Source: Paenibacillus hamazuiensis (lineage in GTDB: Bacteria; Bacillota; Bacilli; Paenibacillales; NBRC-103111). From it: 64,000 nt of DNA. The stretch is from NCBI RefSeq assembly GCF_023276405.1, contig NZ_JALRMO010000001.1:5208001-5272000 (forward strand), given 5' to 3'. Position numbers and translations under genes: made by a program. The notes beneath the pieces were generated by a model. It had not been told where the DNA came from, did no database searches, and saw only the letters and a program-made list of their open reading frames with translations. This document shows, one piece after another, positions 7,900-16,669 of the stretch. The stretch's first letter is position 1. Each line of letters begins with the position of its first letter.

Positions 7900-9072
7900 T
7901 TAAGCGGATGTTTTGATCGCACTGCTGCTTGCATGGGAGCGGCTTAAAGCCCACGTAACCGCGACAGCAACCAGCACCCCCAGCGCTCCGATCCAAGTTA
8001 CCGAAGAAAGCGAAATCCGATCGACGACGAGGCCGCCGATTCCCGCACCGGCCGCCATGGACAGCTGCATCATCGACTGGTTCAAACCGAGGAGGATGCC
8101 CGATGACTCCGGCTCGATGGTTGCCAAATGATACTGCTGCGTCGGGCCGGACGACCATGCGGCGAACGACCATAAAATCAAGGCGATGAAAACGGCGGCC
8201 GCCGAATGGATAAAGACGGACAGCATAACCAGCATCAAAATATGAAGCGTCATCCCGCCGGTCAGTGTCGCATACACTCCCCACCGATCCGTGCTGTAGC
8301 CGCCAACCTTCGAACCGACCAGACTGGCGATACCGAAAATCAGTAAGGCGGTGTTAAGCTGCGGCTCGCTCAAGCCGGAGATGTCGAGCAGATAAGGGGC
8401 CAGGTAAGTATAGGCAATCGAATAGCCGCCCAGCCAAAAAAAGGTGATCGATAAGCCGGCCGCAACCTTGCCCTTTTTCAGCAGAGCAAGCTGCCTCGCG
8501 AGCGGCACCGGTTTATCGCCTTCCATGCGCGGGATTACGCTCCTAATCAATATCACGGCGGCAATTCCCAGCACAGCGATACCGCCGAACACCGCCTTCC
8601 ACCCGAATTCCCCCGCGATCATTCTTCCCAAAGGAACACCGATAATCAAAGAAGCGGTGAATCCCATGATGACCGTGGCAATCGAACCGGCCTGCTTGCC
8701 CGGCGGCGCGATTTTGGCTGCGATATTTAATGCGGTAACGACTACAACCCCGGCCCCGAGGGCCATAACGATACGTGCCAATATGAACAATCCGTAACCC
8801 GGCAGCAAAAAAGCAAGGATATTGCCGACAACGAACAAACCGAGCGCATAAAGCATCACTTGACGCCGCTCCAGGCCGGCGGTCAGCACCATCAAAATCG
8901 GAGTTGCGATCCCATAGACCAGCGAAAATATCGTAATGAGCTGACCGGCCGCCGCCACGGTAATATCCAGCGAATTGGCGATAGTATCCAATATGCCGGA
9001 GATAATATACTCCGACGTCCCCACCAAAAAGCTGACTACAGCTAAAATGTACACCTTCCATGCGCTTTTCAT
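7900..9072 (-). CDS. MFS drug/metabolite exporter (DHA1, AraJ-like)
   Basis: The product is 390 residues with twelve predicted transmembrane helices. It opens VYILAVVSFLVGTSEYIISGILDTIANSLDIT, typical of the DHA1 arabinose-efflux/chloramphenicol-resistance group. The motif-A region between helices 2 and 3 (LTAGLERRQVMLYALG) and the helix-5 antiporter region (GFTASLIIGVPLGRMIAGEFGW) are visible. It should be a proton-coupled exporter in the cytoplasmic membrane. I chose the ATG at 9072 (GGGAG eight bases before) over a TTG five codons upstream. A perfect inverted repeat in its promoter region and the neighbouring ArsR gene point to induction by derepression. The substrate is unknown. Confidence 0.88.
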   Translation of the reverse strand: MKSAWKVYILAVVSFLVGTSEYIISGILDTIANSLDITVAAAGQLITIFSLVYGIATPILMVLTAGLERRQVMLYALGLFVVGNILAFLLPGYGLFILARIVMALGAGVVVVTALNIAAKIAPPGKQAGSIATVIMGFTASLIIGVPLGRMIAGEFGWKAVFGGIAVLGIAAVILIRSVIPRMEGDKPVPLARQLALLKKGKVAAGLSITFFWLGGYSIAYTYLAPYLLDISGLSEPQLNTALLIFGIASLVGSKVGGYSTDRWGVYATLTGGMTLHILMLVMLSVFIHSAAAVFIALILWSFAAWSSGPTQQYHLATIEPESSGILLGLNQSMMQLSMAAGAGIGGLVVDRISLSSVTWIGALGVLVAVAVTWALSRSHASSSAIKTSA

Positions 9073-9102
9073 AACCCACACTCCCAATGGTATATTTATA
9101 TT

Positions 9103-9132
9103 AAGATATATCGGGATATGTCGATATATCTT
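9103..9132. promoter_or_regulatory. Perfect inverted-repeat operator between MFS and ArsR genes
   Basis: AAGATATATCG (9103-9113) and CGATATATCTT (9122-9132) are perfect 11-bp arms with an 8-base centre, placed 31 bases before the MFS start. Length, AT-richness and position fit an ArsR-family operator. A related TATATCGATA core lies at 9525-9538, just upstream of the ArsR gene. Confidence 0.6.
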
Positions 9133-9215
9133 ATTTTAAAAATACATTTCGCTAATTGTCGAAATGTTATTCAAAAATAGAGCTGAATGCGCATGACCGA
9201 ATTCAGCTTCGATAT

Positions 9216-9518
9216 TTACAATTCGTTTTGTAATAATTGGGCGATGGCTTTAATTGCCTCTTCATCCCTTTGGTAATAGGTAAATTTGCCGATGCGTTTT
9301 ATTTTGATTAGCCCGGCACGCTGCAGGATGGTAAGATATTGCGACACCGTCGACTGCGTCATGTTCAGTTTTTCTGTAAATTGGCTCACGCACACCCCGA
9401 TCTGATTCATATCAATCCCTTCATGGGGTATAAAGTGGCGATACGGCTCCTTAAGCCATTGTAAAATTTGTAATCTGGACTCGTTCGACAGCGCCTTGAA
9501 TATGTCAATGGTTTTCAT
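9216..9518 (-). CDS. ArsR-family transcriptional regulator of the MFS gene
   Basis: The 100-residue winged-helix protein opens MKTIDIFKALSNESRLQILQWL, with the recognition helix in MTQSTVSQYLTILQRAGLI and a wing ending FTYYQRDEEAIKAI. A single cysteine (GVCVSQ) is present but no CxC metal site, so ligand sensing is probably not classical arsenic-type. It lies immediately upstream of, and co-directional with, the MFS exporter, and both promoters share an ATATCG-containing palindrome. It most likely represses itself and the exporter. Confidence 0.88.
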   Translation of the reverse strand: MKTIDIFKALSNESRLQILQWLKEPYRHFIPHEGIDMNQIGVCVSQFTEKLNMTQSTVSQYLTILQRAGLIKIKRIGKFTYYQRDEEAIKAIAQLLQNEL

Positions 9519-9723
9519 ACCGTTATTATATCGATAATTTCCGATTTGTCAATAATTATGGATGTGCCGGGAAAACGGAGATCCGCTTCTCTTTAAGTTT
9601 CTCCTCATGTACATGGGAAACTTCGCATCCTGCCGCAAGATTTGCCGATCCTTCCAAATAATTCGCCATCGCCATCGAAAAAAATGAGGATGTTTCCAAA
9701 CAATCGGCGATTTCCAAATCAAT

Positions 9724-9737
9724 TGAAAACGGTTACA
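9724..9737 (+). promoter_or_regulatory. cre (CcpA) site
   Basis: TGAAAACGGTTACA matches the cre consensus TGWAANCGNTNWCA at every position. It lies 58 bases before the first permease gene of the importer, so carbon catabolite control of this operon is likely. Confidence 0.65.
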
Positions 9738-9795
9738 GTATGCTCATAAGGATCAAGCGGCATACGTCCGCTCTGAAAGGAGGAGTACCATTCAC

Positions 9796-10764
9796 ATGTC
9801 CAAACCCGAGGCCACTGCAATCCCGTCTCCCGCAGCGTCCGCAGCCGTATCCAAACGAACGCATTGGCGAAAAACGATGAAGAAGGCGCTGCCCTACTAT
9901 CTCATGTTCCTGCTGCCTTTGATTTACTACGCCGTCTTCCGATATGCTCCCGTCATTATGGCGGTGCTTATCTCCTTTATGGATTACAACGTCTACAAAG
10001 GCATTTTGGCCAGCAACTGGGCCGGGTTCAAGCATTTCCTCGATTTCTTCGATTCGGTCTATTTCGTGAGGCTGATCCGGAATACGCTGGTGATCAACCT
10101 GCTCAACCTGGTGTTCGTCTTTCCCGCACCGATCGTATTCGCGCTGCTGCTGAATGAGGTCCGCTCCGCTTTCATCAAAAGATCGGTACAGACGATCAGC
10201 TATTTGCCGCATTTCGTTTCCACCGTCATCGTGGCGAGCATGGCTGTCACCTTTCTGTCGCCGAGCGTCGGGTTAATCAACAACATGCTGGTCCAATTCG
10301 GCGTGGAGCGCATCGCTTTTTTACAGAAACCGGAATACTTCTGGGGGATCTATACCGCCATCGACATGTGGAAAACGCTCGGCTGGTCGGCGATCCTGTA
10401 TTTCGCCGCGCTGACGGGCATCAATACCGAGCTGTATGAAGCGGCCAAGGTCGACGGGGCGAACCGCTGGAAGCAAATGTGGCATGTCACCCTGCCGGGC
10501 ATCGCACCGACGATTATCATCCTGCTTTTGCTCAAAATCGGTCATATGCTGGAAACCGGATACGAGCTGATCATCCTGCTGTACAACCCGAATACGTACG
10601 TCACCGCGGACGTGATCGGCTCTTACGTGTACCGAAGAGGGATTTTGGAAGCGAATTACAGCTTTGCATCCGCCGTCGGCTTGTTCCAATCGGTCATGGG
10701 GCTCGTGCTGCTGATGATTTCCAACAAGCTGGCCCGCAAATATTCGGAAACGAGCATTTGGTAA
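9796..10764 (+). CDS. ABC sugar transporter permease, LplB type
   Basis: The 322-residue inner component has six predicted membrane helices. The binding-protein-dependent transport signature (EAA loop) is at EAAKVDGANRWKQMWHVTLPGI (residues ~215-236). This is the LplB/polygalacturonan-transporter subfamily that Paenibacillus and Bacillus use for complex-carbohydrate oligosaccharides. The start follows GAAAGGAGG. It is the first gene of an operon with a second permease (gap 34 bases) and a lipoprotein. No ATPase gene is present, so a shared MsmX-type ATPase is expected. Confidence 0.9.
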   Translation: MSKPEATAIPSPAASAAVSKRTHWRKTMKKALPYYLMFLLPLIYYAVFRYAPVIMAVLISFMDYNVYKGILASNWAGFKHFLDFFDSVYFVRLIRNTLVINLLNLVFVFPAPIVFALLLNEVRSAFIKRSVQTISYLPHFVSTVIVASMAVTFLSPSVGLINNMLVQFGVERIAFLQKPEYFWGIYTAIDMWKTLGWSAILYFAALTGINTELYEAAKVDGANRWKQMWHVTLPGIAPTIIILLLLKIGHMLETGYELIILLYNPNTYVTADVIGSYVYRRGILEANYSFASAVGLFQSVMGLVLLMISNKLARKYSETSIW

Positions 10765-10798
10765 AAGGGCGAATACGTCGCAAAGAGGAGGAAAACCG

Positions 10799-11677
10799 AT
10801 GCCACTGAAGCGCATGACGCTGGGAAGCATGACGTTCCATGCGTTCAATACGCTGTTTTTGGGACTCGTCGTGGTCGTCACCTTGTACCCGTTCTTGTAT
10901 GTCCTGGCCGCTTCGTTAAGCGATCAAATCTACATTTCGCAGGGTAAAATCGGCATCATCCCGATGGGGCTGCACTGGGAAGCGTACAAACGGGTCATCG
11001 AGTTTCCGATGCTCGGCCGATCGTACGTCAATACGGTCGTCTATACGGTCGTCGGAACCGCCGTCAGCCTCATCCTGACGGTGCTCGCCGCATACCCGCT
11101 GTCCAAGAAAGAAGTTCCCGGACGAAACCTGCTGACCGGCTTCGTGCTTTTGCCGATGCTGTTCAGCGGCGGACTCATCCCGACCTACCTGGTCGTGAAT
11201 GCCCTGGAAATGCGCAATACGATATGGGCGATCGTCATCCCGACCGCCGTCGCGTCCTTTTACGTATTCATCCAGCGCACCTTCTTCGAGCAAATTCCCG
11301 GGGAACTGGAAGACGCCGCCAAAATCGACGGCTGCTCCACGCTGCAGACGCTGCTGCGCATCTATTTGCCGCTCTCCGTTCCGTCGCTCGTTACCATCGG
11401 GCTGTTTTACGCCGTCAATCAGTGGAACAGCTTTTTCCCGGCGATGATTTATTTGAACGATGAAAACTTGTTCCCGGTGCAAATATTGCTGCGCGACATC
11501 GTCATCCAAAACCAGACGGATCAAGTGATGGTCGACGTGCACGACGATAAAAACCTGCTCAGCGAATCGATCAAATATGCGACGCTTATCGTGGCGACGG
11601 TGCCGATTTTGCTCGTCTATCCGTTCATCCAAAAATACTTTGTCCAAGGCTCCATGATGGGATCGATTAAAGGGTAA
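10799..11677 (+). CDS. ABC sugar transporter permease, YtcP/LplC type
   Basis: The 292-residue membrane permease has six helices and the EAA-loop motif at LEDAAKIDGCSTLQTLLRIYLPLS (shown in part; about residues 171-194). YtcP/LplC permeases form a heterodimer with LplB-type permeases. GGAGG precedes the ATG. It is preceded by the LplB-type gene and followed after 50 bases by the solute-binding lipoprotein gene, the standard order for this importer class. Confidence 0.9.
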   Translation: MPLKRMTLGSMTFHAFNTLFLGLVVVVTLYPFLYVLAASLSDQIYISQGKIGIIPMGLHWEAYKRVIEFPMLGRSYVNTVVYTVVGTAVSLILTVLAAYPLSKKEVPGRNLLTGFVLLPMLFSGGLIPTYLVVNALEMRNTIWAIVIPTAVASFYVFIQRTFFEQIPGELEDAAKIDGCSTLQTLLRIYLPLSVPSLVTIGLFYAVNQWNSFFPAMIYLNDENLFPVQILLRDIVIQNQTDQVMVDVHDDKNLLSESIKYATLIVATVPILLVYPFIQKYFVQGSMMGSIKG

Positions 11678-11727
11678 ACCTATCGTCCCCGATTCAAATA
11701 AAACGATAAGGGAGGTTCTGATCAGCA

Positions 11728-13338
11728 ATGAAAAACTCCAAGTGGATCAAAGGAATGACCGGCGCCATGGCGCTGACGTTAACGCTCGCCGGGTGTCAGA
11801 CAGGAGGCGGCGATCCGAAAGCTTCGGGCACCCCCGATGCACAGAAAGGCCAGAGCGGGCAGGCCGCGGCGACGGGGCAAGCTTCCGGCGGCGGGAAGGT
11901 AGTCGATAAAAAAATCGAGGTCAACGTGTACATGCGCCCGAGAACCGAATCCGTGGAATCGAACGACCTGCTGTGGATGAAACCGATCGTCGAAAAGACG
12001 AACGTCTATTTCAAGTGGCTGAAAGCGCCTAACGACGATAAGGATTACATCGAGAAGTTCAATCTGACCCTCGCCGGAGGCGACCTGCCGGATTTGATGG
12101 AAGCTACCCCGGACCTGCTGAACAAGGGGGGAGAAAACGGCGCCTTCGAACCGCTGAACAAGCTGATCGACCAGTATATGCCGAACTTCAAGAAGATATT
12201 GGAGAAAAATCCGCAAATCCTCAAGGACATCAAATCCGATGACGGCAACATCTACTTTTTCCCGCAAATTTCCGCCGTCAAAACGATCAATCTGCAAATC
12301 GTCCGCCAGGACTGGCTGGATAAAGTCGGCATGAAGGCGCCGACCACGACCGACGAACTGTACCAGGTGTTGAAAGCGTTTAAGGAAAAGGACCCGAACG
12401 GCAACGGGAAAAACGACGAAATTCCGTTTACGACGCGAAACAAGCTGAAGGGGCTGCTGCCCTTCGTCGAACCTTTCGGCGTATCGTTCGAGGAGGATTT
12501 TTACGTCGAGAACGGCCAAGTCAAATACACGTACACGAATCCGAAATTGAAGGAAGCGCTGGCGTTCGTCGCGAAGCTGTACCGCGAAGGCTTGATCGAC
12601 AAGGAATACATCACGAATGACCAGAAGGTTTGGGAATCTCGTTTCACGAACCAGGTGTCCGGTTTCACGTTCGATTCGTTCCCGCGCATCGAATATTTGG
12701 AAAAGCTGGTCGCCAAAGCCGAGCCGAAGGTCGAGATGATCGGCATTACCCCGCTGAAAGGCCCGTCCGGCGATGCTTATACGAAAAGCCAGCAGACGCT
12801 GATCAAAAACGGCTTCGCCATCAGCTCGAAGTCGAAATACAAAGCGGAGCTGGCGAAAATGCACGATTGGTTTTACAGCGAGGAAGGCCAGCTGGCGATG
12901 AACTTCGGCAAGCTCGGCGAGACCTATACGATGGAAAACGGCAAACCGAAATATACGGACCTGGTCATGAAGGACCCGAACAAATCGCCGCTGATCAAAA
13001 TGTTTGAGCTCGGTCACCGCGAATTCGCCTACCAGTGGGACATTCGCTACGAAAACGCGATGGTCACGCCGAAAATCGAAAAAATCCGCGATTCGATCAC
13101 GCCGTTTATCAAGGATAAATACCCGGTCGCCCTCTCCTTCAAGCAGCAGGAGCGAGACGTGCTGAACTCGAAATTCGCGGAGATTACGACCTACAAAGAT
13201 GAGATGGTGAACAAATTCATCATGGGAGCAGAATCTCTCGACAAATTCGACGATTACGTCAAAAACATCGAGAAAATCGGGCTGGACAACGTGCTGAAAA
13301 TTCAGCAGGCCGCATATGAGAGGTATACGAAGCGGTAA
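11728..13338 (+). CDS. Extracellular solute-binding lipoprotein, LplA type
   Basis: The 536-residue protein has a lipobox (LTLAGC, Cys23) and a low-complexity Gly/Ala/Gln linker, then the large type-II solute-binding fold seen in LplA proteins. Visible landmarks are VYMRPRTE, FNLTLAGGDLPDLM, RQDWLDKVGMKAPTTTDELYQVLKAF and GNGKNDEIPFTT. The last resembles an EF-hand-like Ca-binding loop (DPNGNGKNDEIP) usual in this family. It would capture an oligosaccharide outside the cell. The 500-plus residue size is typical for LplA. A strong terminator ends the operon. Confidence 0.9.
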   Translation: MKNSKWIKGMTGAMALTLTLAGCQTGGGDPKASGTPDAQKGQSGQAAATGQASGGGKVVDKKIEVNVYMRPRTESVESNDLLWMKPIVEKTNVYFKWLKAPNDDKDYIEKFNLTLAGGDLPDLMEATPDLLNKGGENGAFEPLNKLIDQYMPNFKKILEKNPQILKDIKSDDGNIYFFPQISAVKTINLQIVRQDWLDKVGMKAPTTTDELYQVLKAFKEKDPNGNGKNDEIPFTTRNKLKGLLPFVEPFGVSFEEDFYVENGQVKYTYTNPKLKEALAFVAKLYREGLIDKEYITNDQKVWESRFTNQVSGFTFDSFPRIEYLEKLVAKAEPKVEMIGITPLKGPSGDAYTKSQQTLIKNGFAISSKSKYKAELAKMHDWFYSEEGQLAMNFGKLGETYTMENGKPKYTDLVMKDPNKSPLIKMFELGHREFAYQWDIRYENAMVTPKIEKIRDSITPFIKDKYPVALSFKQQERDVLNSKFAEITTYKDEMVNKFIMGAESLDKFDDYVKNIEKIGLDNVLKIQQAAYERYTKR

Positions 13339-13440
13339 GATTGGTTGACGCCCGAACTATATCATGCTATATTTTTCGTAATTTCCAATCGAGTTAGTGT
13401 GAAATTATCATTCATCCGGATCGCTTACCAGACCTCTGGC

Positions 13441-13495
13441 AGCTCTTGAAAACTCTCTTTTCCAAAGAGAGTTTTTAAGAGCTTTTGTTTTTTTT
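13441..13495 (+). terminator. Strong intrinsic terminator of the LplB-type operon
   Basis: A 20-bp stem (13441-13460 with 13464-13483, one wobble pair) has a TCC loop and a T-rich tail to 13495. Confidence 0.85.
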
Positions 13496-13569
13496 GGGGC
13501 TTCATTCCGGATAGAATCAAACAAACTCAGAAATGGACAACTCAGACAATGAAGGAGAAGGTATTGGTC

Positions 13570-14604
13570 ATGATGAAAGCCGTCGTTATGAAGGATGTTG
13601 GAGGGCCGGAGCTTCTGGAAATTCGAGAGGATATCCCGAAGCCGGTGCCGGAACCGGGCGAAGTTTTAATTAAAATTACGGCAGCCGGCATTTGTTACCA
13701 CGATTTGCTGGACAGATCGGGCAAACTGCACGGGCCGAAGGCCGGAAGCATTCTGGGCCATGAAGTGGCCGGAGAAGTCGTACAGCTGGGAACGCAGGTC
13801 AACGGACTTCATGTCGGTCAGCAGGTGGTGCTGTTCCACCGGATGTTTTGCAACCGATGCACATATTGCCTTAGGGGACGTCAGGATCTTTGCCGAAACG
13901 GAGGGATTCTGGGATCGGGCCGTCCCGGCGGGTATGCCGAGTATATATGTGTTCCGAGCCATAATGCCATTCCCGTCCCGGCGGGGCTCCCTCCCGAAGC
14001 TGCGGCGCTCGCCGTTTGCCCGATTGGAACGAGCGTCAGAGCCGTCGTGACCGTAGCGGACGTACGCCCTGGGGATACGGTGCTTGTCACGGGAGCGAGC
14101 GGAGGGCTCGGCCTTCATCAAATCCAGGTGGCGAAAAGCAGAGGGGCCAAAGTGATCGCTGTTACATCGTCGGCTTCAAAGGAGAGCGCCATTCGATCGG
14201 TTGGAGCCGATGAGGTCGTTGTCAGCCCCGATCTGAAGTTCTCCGCAGATGTGTGGAGACTTACGGAAAAACAAGGCGTCCAGGCTGTGCTGGAAAACGT
14301 CGTCAGCGCTACCTTCGGCGAGTCGCTTCGGTGCCTGGCGCCAAACGGGATTGCCGTTGTACTGGGCAACACGGAGATGACAAAAGTCGAGATCGATCCG
14401 GGTCTTATCATCGGCCGGCGGTTAAGAATCGAAGGATCGGGCAATCCGACGCTGTCGGATGTTCAGCGATCCCTTCATTTGCTTGCCGGCGGTCAGGTCA
14501 AGCCGGTCATCGATTCCATTGTGCCGTTTACCCGTGCGGCAGATGCCCACTCAAGCTTGGAGCGGCGCGGCATTTCCGGCCGCATCGTGATGAAGGGCTG
14601 GTGA
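13570..14604 (+). CDS. Zinc-dependent alcohol dehydrogenase-family protein
   Basis: The ~344-residue medium-chain dehydrogenase has the catalytic Cys in AAGICYHDLLDRSG, the GHEVAGEV motif, and the four structural-zinc cysteines in FCNRCTYCLRGRQDLC. The Rossmann glycine motif is VTGASGGLGLHQIQVAK. It would oxidise an alcohol or reduce an aldehyde/enoyl group with NAD(P). I placed the start at ATG 13570 (GAAGG eight bases upstream; the next ATG at 13573 is equally possible), because the family starts at MKAVVM; a further upstream ATG at 13549 lacks a ribosome site. It is first in a three-gene unit, five bases ahead of the acyl-CoA ligase gene. Confidence 0.88.
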   Translation: MMKAVVMKDVGGPELLEIREDIPKPVPEPGEVLIKITAAGICYHDLLDRSGKLHGPKAGSILGHEVAGEVVQLGTQVNGLHVGQQVVLFHRMFCNRCTYCLRGRQDLCRNGGILGSGRPGGYAEYICVPSHNAIPVPAGLPPEAAALAVCPIGTSVRAVVTVADVRPGDTVLVTGASGGLGLHQIQVAKSRGAKVIAVTSSASKESAIRSVGADEVVVSPDLKFSADVWRLTEKQGVQAVLENVVSATFGESLRCLAPNGIAVVLGNTEMTKVEIDPGLIIGRRLRIEGSGNPTLSDVQRSLHLLAGGQVKPVIDSIVPFTRAADAHSSLERRGISGRIVMKGW

Positions 14605-14609
14605 GAACG

Positions 14610-16151
14610 ATGAGCTTATCGCATCTGTTTGAACGGTTTGCCGGACAGGCTCCGAACAAGCCTGCACTGATAGACGATGATGGCATCACCTGGACAAGAG
14701 TGCAATTGGTCGGCAGAATCAATCGGGTCGGACATGCACTCTACGGTTTGGGTCTGCAGACCGGCGACCGCGTAGCCCTGCTGCACGAGGACAGCCGGCA
14801 TTATTTGGAGGCGGACTACGGCATCATGGCGGGCGGATTCGTCCGGGTTCCGATCGACCCGCGCCTTGGCAGAGAACAAATCGTCGCCCAGCTCAAGGAT
14901 GCCGGAGCAAGAGGCATTATCGTGAGTTCGCGGCATATGGAAGCGGCGGCGGCGTTAAGACGCGAATTTTCGGAACTTATCGTTCTGTCAACCGGCGGCA
15001 AAGGCGAGGGATTTTTGGATTACGAGGAAGTTCTCAAGCTTGCCAGTCCCGCCCCGCCGAATCCTTCCGCTTATGACGCTCTGGCCAGTCTGAATTACAC
15101 GGGCGGTACGACCGGCCAACCGAAAGCGGTGATGCTGACCCATGCCAATTTTCGTCATATTATTGTAAATGCGCTGCTGGGCAGGCCGGTTTCCCGGGAC
15201 GATGTGTTCCTTAATGTTCGGCCGCTTTGGCCTATTGCGTCAATTAGCGTATTATTCCATCTGCTGGGCGGCGCGCTTATCGTTTTGGGCGGCCGATTCG
15301 AGGCGGAGACCTTCGGCCGAAAGGTCCTGCAGCATCGGGCGAGCGCAACCTCGCTTGTGCCTACGCAGCTTGTACGGCTTTTGGACGGGGGCGTAAAACC
15401 GTCGGAACTGGCTTCGCTGCATACGATCGATATTGGCGCAGGCGCTGTTCCGCCCGATGTATTCCGCTCCTCCCTCGAGCTGATCGGCCCGAAAATCGGC
15501 GTATTGTACGGGCTGACGGAAGCGTCGTGGACCTGCTATTTGTCCCCGGAAGAGTTCGCCGTGAACAACGAGCGCTCCTCCAGGCTGATCCGCAGCGCAG
15601 GACGCGAAATGATGGGGTACCGCGTGACGGTCCGGGATGAGGAGGGGCGGTCGCTGCCCCCTCACGAAACCGGTGAAATTGTCATTGAAGGCGGCAACGT
15701 TATGCAGGGGTACTGGAATCGGCCTGAGCTGACCGAAGCGGTACTGCGCAACGGGCTGTTCTACACCGGCGATTTGGGGCAGCTCGACGAAGAAGGTTAT
15801 CTTTATGTCGTGGGCAGAAAAAAAGAAGTGATCCGCAGCGGCGGCAGTACGGTATTGCCCCTGGAGGTGGAGCACGTGCTGCTGAAGCATCCTGCCGTTC
15901 TTGAGGCGGCTGTAGTAGGGGTTCCCGACCGGGAGTGGGGGGAAAGCGTGAAAGCTTTCGTCGTGCTGCGTCCGGGTCATCGTCCGAGCTATGGGGAGCT
16001 TGCCGACCATTGCCGTTTGCACTTGGCCGGCTTTATGAAGCCTAAAACGATCGAAGCGGTGGACGAGCTTCCGAAATCCCATTACGGCAAAGTATTAAAG
16101 CATCTGCTGGTTGGCGAAAATTCCACGATTACAGGTGAAATTTTACATTGA
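14610..16151 (+). CDS. AMP-binding acyl-CoA ligase/synthetase
   Basis: The 513-residue protein is a class-I adenylate-forming enzyme. The P-loop motif is LNYTGGTTGQPKAVMLTH, the A5 motif YGLTEASW, the A7 motif FYTGDLGQLDEEGYLYVVGRKKEVIRSGG, and the C-terminal Lys-bearing A10 region PKSHYGKVLK. It would activate a carboxylic acid to an acyl-AMP and then a CoA thioester. The start at 14610 gives a standard N-terminus; the frame is open far upstream but there it overlaps the dehydrogenase gene. In this locus it probably activates the compound imported or hydroxylated by the convergent operon (inference). Confidence 0.9.
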   Translation: MSLSHLFERFAGQAPNKPALIDDDGITWTRVQLVGRINRVGHALYGLGLQTGDRVALLHEDSRHYLEADYGIMAGGFVRVPIDPRLGREQIVAQLKDAGARGIIVSSRHMEAAAALRREFSELIVLSTGGKGEGFLDYEEVLKLASPAPPNPSAYDALASLNYTGGTTGQPKAVMLTHANFRHIIVNALLGRPVSRDDVFLNVRPLWPIASISVLFHLLGGALIVLGGRFEAETFGRKVLQHRASATSLVPTQLVRLLDGGVKPSELASLHTIDIGAGAVPPDVFRSSLELIGPKIGVLYGLTEASWTCYLSPEEFAVNNERSSRLIRSAGREMMGYRVTVRDEEGRSLPPHETGEIVIEGGNVMQGYWNRPELTEAVLRNGLFYTGDLGQLDEEGYLYVVGRKKEVIRSGGSTVLPLEVEHVLLKHPAVLEAAVVGVPDREWGESVKAFVVLRPGHRPSYGELADHCRLHLAGFMKPKTIEAVDELPKSHYGKVLKHLLVGENSTITGEILH

Positions 16152-16179
16152 ATCATAACTGGAGCGAGGAGATTGCACG

Positions 16180-16611
16180 TTGGAACATGAACGCTTATGG
16201 GACGACCGGCTTCGGGAATTCAAGACGAAGTACGATGAGGTCCCTTATTGGAAGCACCTGGGCGTCAAAGTAGAATCGATATCATCGAATGAGACGGTCG
16301 TGTCGCTGGATGTCGACCCGGCAATCCATACGAATTATCATGCAACCGTGCACGGCGGCGTCTACGCCTCGATACTTGATAATGTAATGGGATTATCCAT
16401 TAAACCGTTCGATACCGATCCGGTCGTTACCACCCAAATGTCGGTCCATTTCCTGTCGGCGGCCAGCGAGGGAACGATCCGGGCGTACGGCAAGGTGATT
16501 CACCGAACCGGACGCACATTTACGACGCAGGCCGAAGTAAGGCATGAGGACGGAACGTTATTGGCTTATGCGACGGCGAGCTTTTTGAAAATAAAACCTA
16601 AGAAGGAATAA
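16180..16611 (+). CDS. PaaI-type hotdog-fold thioesterase
   Basis: The 143-residue cytosolic protein carries the PaaI/YbgC-class signature: HATVHGGVYASILDNVMGLSIK (catalytic region with HGG and an acidic residue, ~55-72), then VTTQMSVHFLSAASEGTIRAYGKVIHRTGRTFTTQAEV. It hydrolyses acyl- or aryl-CoA thioesters. The start is TTG with GAGGAG eight bases upstream, 28 bases after the ligase stop. Pairing with the ligase suggests CoA recycling or release of a CoA-bound product. Confidence 0.88.
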   Translation: MEHERLWDDRLREFKTKYDEVPYWKHLGVKVESISSNETVVSLDVDPAIHTNYHATVHGGVYASILDNVMGLSIKPFDTDPVVTTQMSVHFLSAASEGTIRAYGKVIHRTGRTFTTQAEVRHEDGTLLAYATASFLKIKPKKE

Positions 16612-16622
16612 GAGCGGCAATA

Positions 16623-16660
16623 CGGCCGCCTGTCGGAACATTCCGACAGGCGGCCGCTTG
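16623..16660. terminator. Bidirectional terminator between convergent operons
   Basis: A 16-bp perfect stem pairs 16623-16638 with 16641-16656, with a short T-run (TTGTTTT) on the plus strand. It separates the thioesterase gene from the leftward SsuA-like gene. Confidence 0.7.
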
Positions 16661-16669
16661 TTTTGGCGG

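Noticed and set aside
14253-14609. N-terminal extension of the acyl-CoA ligase
   Set aside because: The frame is open upstream but overlaps the dehydrogenase gene in another frame and encodes basic low-complexity sequence. The ATG at 14610 gives the standard family N-terminus.
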